Below are positions 17,969 through 25,101 of a stretch of 64,000 bases of DNA, in pieces. The position numbers and the translations under genes are program-made. The DNA comes from Isoptericola sp044389085 (GTDB lineage Bacteria; Actinomycetota; Actinomycetes; Actinomycetales; Cellulomonadaceae), in contig NZ_JBIRXP010000002.1 of assembly GCF_044389085.1 (NCBI RefSeq), positions 780,044 through 844,043 on the forward strand, in the 5' to 3' direction. Within the stretch, counting starts at the first letter, position 1, and each line of letters opens with the position of its first letter. The notes beneath the pieces were generated by a model. That model was not told the DNA's origin. It worked only from the letters and a program-made list of their open reading frames with translations, and ran no database searches.

Positions 17969-19713
17969 CGACGCCACGCCCCCCGGAGCCCCGGCGCCGG
18001 CCGCGCCGCCGGCTCGCCACCCTGCTCGCCGCGGTGGTCGCCGCCCTGACCGTGCTCGCCGTGACCGTGGCGTGCGCGCGCATCCCCACCAACGGGCCGG
18101 TGCGCGACGGCGACACCGAGCTGGAGAACATCGGCGAGATCGGCTACATCGCGTCCGGCCCCACCGCCGGCGCCAGCCCGGACCAGGTGGTGCAGGGCTT
18201 CCTCAGCGTGGCCCAGCTCGGCCCGACGTCGACGTCGTCCTTCGCCGTCGCGCAGGAGTACGTCACCGAGGAGGCGTGGGAGGGCTGGGACCGGTACGCG
18301 CGCGTGCTCGTGCTGCAGGAGGACCCCGAGCTGGACCTGGGCGAGGTGCCGGCGGACGCCACGGAGGCGACCGTCGAGGCGACCGTGCGCGTGGTCGCCA
18401 CGCTCGACGAGCGCGGGATGTACACCGAGGAGGCGCGCACCAACGAGTTCACGGTGCCCTTCGGCCTCACGCGCAGCGCGGGCGGGGAGTGGCGGATCTC
18501 CCAGCTCGAGGACGGGCTCATGCTCCCGGCCGCGTTCTTCGCCCAGGCGTTCCACCCGACGACCCTCTACTTCCCGACGCCCGACCTCACCTGGTGGGTG
18601 CCGGACATGCGCTGGTTCCCGCGCCAGACCTGGCGCACTGACGCGACCAGCGAGATCCTGGCCGGCCCGCCGGAGTGGCTCCAGGACTCGACCACGACGG
18701 TCATCCCGGAGGGCACCTCGCTGGCCATCGACGCGGTGACGGTGACCGACGACGGCACCATCGACGTGAGCCTCACGTCGACGATCTCCCAGGCCAGCGC
18801 CGAGCAGCGGGCGCTCGCGGCCGCGCAGCTGCAGGCGTCGCTCGCCGAGGGGGAGGGGCGCACGGTGGTGCTCTCCGACCAGAACACGCCGCTCACGACC
18901 GCGGGGGTCGACTCGATCTCCGCGCCCCGGACGCGGGGCGAGGCCGTCGCCCTCGCCGGCGGCGAGCTCGTGCGCGTCGTCGGGCGGGAGCTGCGGGAGC
19001 CCGACGAGCCCGTCTCGCTCGCCGGGCTCGACCCGACGGCCCTCGCCGCCGGCCCCGGCGACGAGCCGGTCGTGGTCCGCGACGGCGCCGAGCGCATCGT
19101 CCGGGTCACGGGCGACGGCGCGCCCGACGTCCTCCTGTCGGGCGCGAAGCTGGTGCCGCCGTCCGTCGACCGGTTCGGCGCCGTGTGGAGCGCCCAGGGC
19201 GGCGAGCTCCTCGTGGCGATGCCGTCCGGCGCGGTGCGGACGCTGAACGTGGACTGGCTCTCGTCGCGGAACATCCTGTCGGTGCGCGTGTCGCCGGAGG
19301 GCGCGCGCGTGGCGATCGTCAGCTCCGGCCCCAGCGGTCGCCTCGTGCACGTCGCGGGCGTCGCGCGCGACGCGGAGAACGTGCCGACGGGCCTGTCGGC
19401 ACCGGTGCAGGTCGGCGCCTCCGTGCGTCAGGCGACGCAGGCGGTGTGGCAGGACGAGGCCGTGCTCGCGCTGATCGGTCAGGAGGCCGACAGCGACGAC
19501 GCGGTCTTCCTCGCCGGCGTCGGCGGGCTCCCGGGCCAGGGCGGGCTGTCCCGCGCCCAGCCCGGCGTGCCGGAGCCGCGCTCCGTGACCGCGTCGGTCG
19601 GCACCGGGTCCATGCTCGCCGTCGACAGCGGCGGCACCCTCTACTCGCGGCAGAGCTCCGCGCTGTGGTCGATCGTGTCCGACGACGTCGACCTCGTCGC
19701 CTACCCGGGCTGA
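17965..19713 (+). CDS. lpqB: Lipoprotein LpqB (MtrAB accessory)
   Basis: A 582-residue exported lipoprotein: an Arg-rich N-terminus, hydrophobic segment and a lipobox-like LAVTVAC with Cys near residue 33. A GerMN-type domain follows (about 190-310, SLTSTISQASAEQRALAAAQ), then a C-terminal beta-propeller-like region. LpqB in mycobacteria interacts with the MtrB extracellular domain and modulates MtrA phosphorylation. ATG overlaps the mtrB stop by 4 bp, so mtrA-mtrB-lpqB form one tightly coupled operon. Confidence 0.95.
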   Translation: MTTPRPPEPRRRPRRRLATLLAAVVAALTVLAVTVACARIPTNGPVRDGDTELENIGEIGYIASGPTAGASPDQVVQGFLSVAQLGPTSTSSFAVAQEYVTEEAWEGWDRYARVLVLQEDPELDLGEVPADATEATVEATVRVVATLDERGMYTEEARTNEFTVPFGLTRSAGGEWRISQLEDGLMLPAAFFAQAFHPTTLYFPTPDLTWWVPDMRWFPRQTWRTDATSEILAGPPEWLQDSTTTVIPEGTSLAIDAVTVTDDGTIDVSLTSTISQASAEQRALAAAQLQASLAEGEGRTVVLSDQNTPLTTAGVDSISAPRTRGEAVALAGGELVRVVGRELREPDEPVSLAGLDPTALAAGPGDEPVVVRDGAERIVRVTGDGAPDVLLSGAKLVPPSVDRFGAVWSAQGGELLVAMPSGAVRTLNVDWLSSRNILSVRVSPEGARVAIVSSGPSGRLVHVAGVARDAENVPTGLSAPVQVGASVRQATQAVWQDEAVLALIGQEADSDDAVFLAGVGGLPGQGGLSRAQPGVPEPRSVTASVGTGSMLAVDSGGTLYSRQSSALWSIVSDDVDLVAYPG

Positions 19714-19870
19714 GGGCCGCCGGGCCGCCCGCGACCGCGGGCGGGCGCAGGCCGCCCGAGACGACGTGGCCGCAGGGCGGCGGGCCTCCGAGCCTGCCCC
19801 CAGGCCGCCGCCGTCCCCAGACCCTGGCGGCGGCCGCCCGCGAGGAGGCCGCGCAAGGCACGCTGCACGC

Positions 19871-20713
19871 ATGCCGTCGACCGCCGCGCCGTCCACCTCA
19901 CCGCCGCGCACCTCGCCGCCGCCCGTGCGGTGGCTCCGGGAGCTCGGCCGGCTGGTCGTGCCCGTGTCGTGCCCCGGCTGCGGCGCCCTCGACGTGCCGT
20001 GGTGCCCCGCCTGTGAGGCGCTCCTGCGCGGTGACCCGGACCGCGTCGAGGCCGCCGCCCCGCGCCTGGACCGCCTCGACGGCGTCCCCGCCCTGCCCGT
20101 GTGGGCGCTCGGGCCCTACACGGGCCCCGTGCGGGAGCTCGTCGTCGCGTGGAAGGACCGCGGGCGTGCCGACCTCGACCGGCTGGTCGGCCCGCCCGTC
20201 CGGTCGGCGGCGCGCGCAGCCGTCGCCGCGCAGGTGGCGCACGCCGCCGGCGGGCGGCCGCTGCTCGTGGTGGGCGCCCCCTCCACGGCGTCGTCGCGCC
20301 GTGCCCGCGGGCGCGACCACGTGCGCGTCCTCGCGCAGGCTGCCGCAGCCGGGCTGCGCGACGCCGGCCGCCCCGCGGCGGACGTCGCCGCACTGGGACG
20401 CCGTGCCCGCGGCCGCGACCAGGTGGGGCTCGGCGCCCGCGACCGGGCCCGCAACCTCACCGGGTCGGTGACGGTCCGGCACCGGGCGCTCGCCCGCGCC
20501 GGCGACGTGCGTCCCGCCGTCCTCCTCGTCGACGACGTGATCACCACCGGCTCGACGCTGGCGGCGGCGGAGCGCGCCCTCGAGGACGCCGGCGCGGACG
20601 TCCTCGGCGCCCTCGTCCTGGCCGCCACCCCGCCTCCCGGGGCCGTCACGAAAGACGTGAGGAACCTCCCCGCGCCACCGGTGTACCTGACGCCCGGGAG
20701 AGGGTTAGCCTGA
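19871..20713 (+). CDS. ComF-family phosphoribosyltransferase-like protein
   Basis: A 280-residue protein with an N-terminal zinc-ribbon-type pair CPGCG...CPAC (about 36-51), the ComF stretch YTGPVRELVVAWKDRGR (about 84-100), and the PRTase PRPP-binding loop VLLVDDVITTGSTL (about 217-230). ComF proteins aid DNA uptake in naturally competent bacteria, but most homologues, including those in this actinobacterial neighbourhood, have no proven role. ATG at 19871; upstream in-frame sequence is Pro/Arg low complexity. Follows lpqB on the same strand after 157 bp. Confidence 0.88.
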   Translation: MPSTAAPSTSPPRTSPPPVRWLRELGRLVVPVSCPGCGALDVPWCPACEALLRGDPDRVEAAAPRLDRLDGVPALPVWALGPYTGPVRELVVAWKDRGRADLDRLVGPPVRSAARAAVAAQVAHAAGGRPLLVVGAPSTASSRRARGRDHVRVLAQAAAAGLRDAGRPAADVAALGRRARGRDQVGLGARDRARNLTGSVTVRHRALARAGDVRPAVLLVDDVITTGSTLAAAERALEDAGADVLGALVLAATPPPGAVTKDVRNLPAPPVYLTPGRGLA

Positions 20714-20904
20714 GGGTCCCACGCGGGCGACCAGCCCCGAGACCTCGGTCCGGGAGGCTCGCCCGTGCGACCCACGAGCGGTCCGGACTCGCGTCCGGCG
20801 ACCCGGGAGGTGGTGCCGAGCACGGCGCCCCCCAGGGGGTGCCCAGACGGACAACTCGGGTCGCTCGAGCAGTGGGCGGCCTCACGACGAAGTGGAGCAA
20901 CACG

Positions 20905-21570
20905 ATGGAGATCGTCGTCGTCGGCAGGCACACGGAGGTGGCGGACAGGTTCCGCCGGCACGTGGAGGACAAGCTGAGCAAGGTCACCCAGCTCGCACCG
21001 GCCGCTCGCCGGGTGGACGTGGAGGTGACGCGCGAGAACAACCCGCGACTCTCCGAGGTCCGCGAGCGGGTCGAGCTCACGGTGCACGACAAGGGACCCG
21101 TGATCCGCGCGGAGGCCGCGGCGGACGACCGGTTCGGGGCTCTCGACATCGCGTTGGACAAGCTCACCGAGCGGTTGCGCCGATCGCGCGACCGCCGCAA
21201 GGACCACCGCCGCCGCGCGAGCGGCATCCTCCCGTCCGTGGACGTCCGCCCGTACGACGAGGTCGCCGCCGCGGAGGCGGCCGTCGCCCAGCCGTCCGCG
21301 CCCGTCGCGCTCGCCGAGCCCGGGGACGCGGTCGAGGAGCAGCTCGGCGACTCCCCGGTCGTGATCCGGCGCAAGCTGCACCACGCCGAGCCGATGACCG
21401 TGGACGACGCCGTGTACCAGATGGAGATGGTGGGCCACGACTTCTTCCTCTTCATCTCGAAGGAGACGGCCCGGCCGTCCGCGGTGTACCGCCGCCGGGG
21501 CTGGACGTACGGCGTCATCGAGCTGGACTCGACCGTCGGCGGCGTGGAGCCGGTGACCGAGCTGACGTGA
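20905..21570 (+). CDS. hpf: Ribosome hibernation-promoting factor, long form
   Basis: A 221-residue long HPF. N-terminal S30AE domain (about 1-105) begins MEIVVVGRHTEVADRFRRHV and ends in the basic helix RLRRSRDRRKDHRR; a linker of ~50 residues joins the C-terminal dimerisation domain with VIRRKLHHAEPMTVDDAVYQ and HDFFLFI. Long HPF alone dimerises 70S ribosomes into inactive 100S particles in stationary phase. ATG at 20905 with GTGGAGCAAC upstream (GGAG). The 190-bp leader (20714-20904) shows several short inverted repeats but no promoter I can defend. Followed by a large palindrome. Confidence 0.96.
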   Translation: MEIVVVGRHTEVADRFRRHVEDKLSKVTQLAPAARRVDVEVTRENNPRLSEVRERVELTVHDKGPVIRAEAAADDRFGALDIALDKLTERLRRSRDRRKDHRRRASGILPSVDVRPYDEVAAAEAAVAQPSAPVALAEPGDAVEEQLGDSPVVIRRKLHHAEPMTVDDAVYQMEMVGHDFFLFISKETARPSAVYRRRGWTYGVIELDSTVGGVEPVTELT

Positions 21571-21599
21571 TGGTCATGTCGGTTCTTGGCTGACGGTCC

Positions 21600-21813
21600 G
21601 AGCCGGTCGAGGCCTTCGTCGCGGGGACGCGTTCACGGGCGCCAGGGCGCCCTCCCCAGAGGGGGGGGGTACTCCCCCCCCCCAAGGGCCCGCCCCGGCG
21701 CAGTNNNNNNNNNNGCCGTTCGCGGCCTGCGGCGGGGGGCGGCGTCCCGGGCCGCCAGGGCGCCCTCCACTTCGGGAGGGATACGTCCCCGCGACGAAGG
21801 CCTCGACCGGCTC
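21600..21813. repeat. Family-iii long palindrome, copy 1, interrupted by an assembly gap
   Basis: Perfect 30-bp arms lie at 21600-21629 and 21784-21813. Just inside the left arm the core begins CGTTCACGGGCGCCAGGGCG (21630 on); just inside the right arm it ends CTCCACTTCGGGAGGGATA (to 21783). Ten Ns at 21705-21714 and homopolymeric G/C runs (21661-21683) interrupt it. The motif GCCAGGGCGCCCTCC occurs on both sides of the gap, so the inserted ~110 bp is probably artefact. The same core occurs at 54672-54712. Nothing else is seen in 21571-21907. Confidence 0.75.
21705..21714. other. Assembly gap (10 N)
   Basis: Ten Ns of nominal length inside a strong palindrome, flanked by poly-G/poly-C sequence that looks like low-quality base calls. 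Confidence 0.99.
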
Positions 21814-21907
21814 TCGTCTGTCCGCTCGCGGTCGTCGTCGGACGAGGCAGGCGAGACTGCGGGCGCTCTCGTGCGTCCCTGTCGGTGGGGGTCGGCAGGA
21901 TGGCCGG

Positions 21908-23161
21908 GTGGACTCCCTCTCGCTCGCGCAGGCCCGCCGCGTCGCCCTCGGGGCGCAGGGGCTGCACCGTGCCCGGCCGGGGTCGGCCGGCGCTGCTCCC
22001 GGGGCCGACGGCGGCGTGACGATGCGCCGGGCGATGGCGACGGTGGAGCAGCTGAACCTGCTGCAGATCGACTCCGTGAACGTGCTGGCGCGGGCGCACC
22101 TGATGCCGCTGTACTCGCGGCTCGGGCCCTACGACGTCGGGCTGCTGGACCGGGCGGCGGGACGGGCGCCGCGGCGGATCGTGGAGACGTGGGCGCACGT
22201 GGCCTCGTTCGTCCCGGCCGCGACGTACCCGCTGCTGGAGTGGCGGCGGCGCAACTACCTCGACGAGGCCTGGGGCACCATCGCGGGGGCGCCGCTGGCG
22301 CACGCCGCCGAGATGGACCTCGTGCGCCGGCTGGTCGCCGAGCGGGGGCCGGTGACGGCCCGCGAGATCCACGACGAGCTGGTCGCCACCGGGCGCTCCG
22401 GTCCGCGCTCGCGGGAGGAGTGGGGCTGGAACTGGACGATGGCCAAGCGCTGCCTCGAGTTCCTCTTCTTCACGGGCGAGGTGATGGCGGCGCGGCGCAA
22501 CACCGCCTTCGAGCGCTGCTACGACCTGCCCGACCGGGTGCTGCCGCCGGCCGTCCGTGCGGCCGCCCCGGTGCCCGACGACGAGGCCGTGCGGCGGCTG
22601 CTGGAGCTCGGTGCGCGCGCGCACGGCGTCGGCACGATCCGCTGTTTCGCCGACTACTTCCGGCTGCGCGGCCCCGCCGTGCGCCGGGCCCGGGACGAGC
22701 TGGTCGAGGACGGCGTCCTCGTGCCGGTCGAGGTGCGCGGCTGGGACGAGCGCACCTACCGGCACCGGGACGCGCGCGTGCCCCGCCAGGCGCGGGCGCG
22801 CACCCTGCTCAGCCCGTTCGACCCCCTCGTGTGGGAGCGGCGGCGGCTCGAGGCGCTCTTCGACGTGTTCTACCGGATCGAGATCTATGTGCCCGCGCCG
22901 CAGCGGGTGCTCGGGTACTACGTGCTGCCGTTCCTCGAGGGCGACGCCATCACGGCGTTCGTCGACCTGAAGGCCGACCGGCAGGCGGGCGTGCTGCGCG
23001 TGCAGGCCGTGCACCCCACCGCCCACGCCGGCCCCGACACCGCCGCCGCGCTCGGCGAGGAGCTGGCCGTGCTCGCGGGCTGGCTCGGCCTCGGGACGAC
23101 GGCCGTCGCCCCGGTCGGCGAGCTCGCCCCCGCGCTGGCCGGGGCCGTCCGCGCGGCATAG
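21908..23161 (+). CDS. Winged-helix DNA glycosylase-like protein (YcaQ/AlkZ family)
   Basis: A 417-residue protein of the HTH_42/AlkZ group. Evidence: EQLNLLQIDSVNVLARAHLM with the family catalytic-loop Q-x-D motif (QID, about residues 53-55), YSRLGPYD, WAHVASFVP, and winged-helix stretches EWGWNWTMAKRCLEFLFF and GTIRCFADYFRL. AlkZ of Streptomyces and YcaQ of E. coli unhook interstrand crosslinks and alkylated bases; homologues can be self-resistance or general repair enzymes. No biosynthetic genes lie nearby, so general repair is favoured (inference). GTG start at 21908; the nearest upstream gene is hpf beyond the palindrome. Confidence 0.85.
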   Translation: MDSLSLAQARRVALGAQGLHRARPGSAGAAPGADGGVTMRRAMATVEQLNLLQIDSVNVLARAHLMPLYSRLGPYDVGLLDRAAGRAPRRIVETWAHVASFVPAATYPLLEWRRRNYLDEAWGTIAGAPLAHAAEMDLVRRLVAERGPVTAREIHDELVATGRSGPRSREEWGWNWTMAKRCLEFLFFTGEVMAARRNTAFERCYDLPDRVLPPAVRAAAPVPDDEAVRRLLELGARAHGVGTIRCFADYFRLRGPAVRRARDELVEDGVLVPVEVRGWDERTYRHRDARVPRQARARTLLSPFDPLVWERRRLEALFDVFYRIEIYVPAPQRVLGYYVLPFLEGDAITAFVDLKADRQAGVLRVQAVHPTAHAGPDTAAALGEELAVLAGWLGLGTTAVAPVGELAPALAGAVRAA

Positions 23162-23251
23162 GGCGCCCGTCGTCGGGCGTGCTCGTAGGATCGGCGCCAC
23201 GACGTCGGGCGCGCCCGCGTCGGTCGGGACCGCTCAAGGTCAGGAGCGCTG

Positions 23252-24856
23252 ATGGCCACGGCCGTGCTGTACCTCGCGGCAGCGCTGGCGGGCGGCCTGC
23301 TGGCGACGCTGCTGCGGATGCCGCCGCTGGTCGGGTTCCTCGCCGCCGGGTTCGCGCTCGGGGCGGCCGGAGCCCCCGAGCTGCCGGGCCTGGAGACCGT
23401 CGCCGAGCTGGGGGTCGCCCTCCTGCTGTTCGCGATCGGGCTGAAGCTCGACGTCCGCTCCCTGCTGCGCCCGGAGATCTGGTTCACCACCCTGGCGCAC
23501 CTGGTCCTCAGCGTCGCCGTGGCGGTCGGCTTCCTCGGCCTGCTCGCCGTCGTCGGGATCCGGCTGCTCGCCGACGAGTCGCTCGGGTCGCTGGCCCTCG
23601 TGGGGCTGGCGCTCTCCTTCTCCTCGACGGTCTTCGTCGTCAAGGTGCTCGAGGACCGCTCCGACGCGACCGCCCTGTACGGGCGCATCGCCGTCGGCGT
23701 GCTGGTGGTCCAGGACATCGTGGCCGTGGCGTTCCTCGCGGTCTCGACGGGGGAGCCGCCCAGCCCGTGGGCGCTCGCCGTCGTGGCGCTCGTGCCGGGC
23801 GCCTGGGTGCTGCGCCGCGTCTGGGACCGTGCCGGGCACGGCGAGCTGCAGTCCCTGTTCGGGGCGTTCGTCGCGCTCGTCCCGGGCTTCTGGCTGTTCG
23901 AGGTGGTCGGCCTGTCCGGTGACCTCGGCGCGCTCGTGATGGGCGCGCTGCTCGCCGGCCACCCCCGCGCCACCGAGCTCTCCCACTCCCTGCTCACGGT
24001 CAAGGACCTCGCGCTCGTCGCGTTCTTCCTGCAGATCGGGCTGCACGGGATGCCCGCCCCCGTCGACCTGGCGCTCGCGGGCCTCCTGCTCGTGCTGCTC
24101 CCGCTCCAGGCGGCGGGCTACGCCCTGCTGCTGTGGCTCATGCGGCTGCGCCGGCGCACGTCGTTCCTCGTGGGACTCGCGCTCGGGAACTTCTCCGAGT
24201 TCGGCATCATCGTCGTCGCCTTCGGCGCCACGGCGGGCCTGCTCGACGAGGAGTGGACCGTGATCGTGTCCCTCGCGGTCGCAGGGAGCTTCGTCGTCTC
24301 GGCGATCGTCAACCGGCGGGGCGTCGAGCTCGCGACGCGGCTGACCGGGCTCCTGCCGCGGCGGGACGTCGACAAGCTGCACCCCGACGACCGCCCCGTC
24401 GACATCGGCCGGGCCGACGCCGTCGTCCTGGGCCTGGGGCGGGTGGGGTCCGCGACGTACCGCCGGCTGCGCGACGTGCACGGGCTGTCGGTCATGGGGG
24501 TCGAGCACGACCGCACCCGGGTCGCCGCGCTGCGGGCCGACGGGGTCGCCGTCGTCCCCGCGGACGCGACCGACACCGAGTTCTGGGCGCGGGTCAAACG
24601 GGCCGGCCAGGTGCGGCTCGCCGTGCTCGCGATGCCGTTCCACAAGGCGAACCTCATCGCGCTGGCCAGGCTGCGGGCCGCCGGCTTCGCCGGACGGGTG
24701 GCGGCCATCGCCCGCTACGACGAGGACGCCGACGAGCTGCGCCGCCACGGCGCCGACGCCGTCTTCCACCTCTACGGTGCCGCGGGCGCCGAGCTCGCCG
24801 ACCGCGCCGCCGCCGACCTCGCCCCGGGCACGGGCCCCGCCCCCGAGACGCTGTGA
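23252..24856 (+). CDS. CPA2-family monovalent cation/H+ antiporter with RCK-N domain
   Basis: A 534-residue KefB/KefC-like transporter. About 12 hydrophobic segments fill residues 1-365, including LLFAIGLKLDV, LSFSSTVFVVKVLEDR and GNFSEFGIIVVAFG, typical of CPA2. The C-terminus (about 388-510) is a TrkA-N/RCK nucleotide-binding domain: VVLGLGRVGSATYRRL (Rossmann G-x-G-x-x-G) and AIARYDEDADELRRHGAD. No TrkA-C domain is present. It probably exchanges K+ (or Na+) for protons under nucleotide control. ATG at 23252 with CAGGAG 6-7 nt upstream. The stop codon lies inside a terminator hairpin. Confidence 0.92.
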   Translation: MATAVLYLAAALAGGLLATLLRMPPLVGFLAAGFALGAAGAPELPGLETVAELGVALLLFAIGLKLDVRSLLRPEIWFTTLAHLVLSVAVAVGFLGLLAVVGIRLLADESLGSLALVGLALSFSSTVFVVKVLEDRSDATALYGRIAVGVLVVQDIVAVAFLAVSTGEPPSPWALAVVALVPGAWVLRRVWDRAGHGELQSLFGAFVALVPGFWLFEVVGLSGDLGALVMGALLAGHPRATELSHSLLTVKDLALVAFFLQIGLHGMPAPVDLALAGLLLVLLPLQAAGYALLLWLMRLRRRTSFLVGLALGNFSEFGIIVVAFGATAGLLDEEWTVIVSLAVAGSFVVSAIVNRRGVELATRLTGLLPRRDVDKLHPDDRPVDIGRADAVVLGLGRVGSATYRRLRDVHGLSVMGVEHDRTRVAALRADGVAVVPADATDTEFWARVKRAGQVRLAVLAMPFHKANLIALARLRAAGFAGRVAAIARYDEDADELRRHGADAVFHLYGAAGAELADRAAADLAPGTGPAPETL

Positions 24857-24908
24857 GCGGGCGTTCGGCCCCGTTCTCGCCCCGGGACCGGGCCAAACGC
24901 CCGCTCAC
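24853..24908 (+). terminator. Terminator hairpin overlapping the antiporter stop
   Basis: Arms 24853-24870 (GTGAGCGGGCGTTCGGCC) and 24891-24908 pair over 17 of 18 positions, with one C-A mismatch and a GC-rich 20-nt apex. The stop codon TGA (24854-24856) is inside the 5' arm. Confidence 0.7.
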
Positions 24909-25101
24909 GGCACCTCCGCGGGACGGGGCGCCGTTTCGTCCGTCGCGAACCCGTGCCGGACTCTCAGGTGATCCGCCTAGGATGGGCCCGGTGTGACCCA
25001 GGCGACGGCGCGGACGTGCGATCCCGACCGCCCGTCGTCGCCCGTCGTCGCGCCGCACGGTCCCGGCCATCCCCGGGGCGCCACCGACCCTGGAGTACTG
25101 C

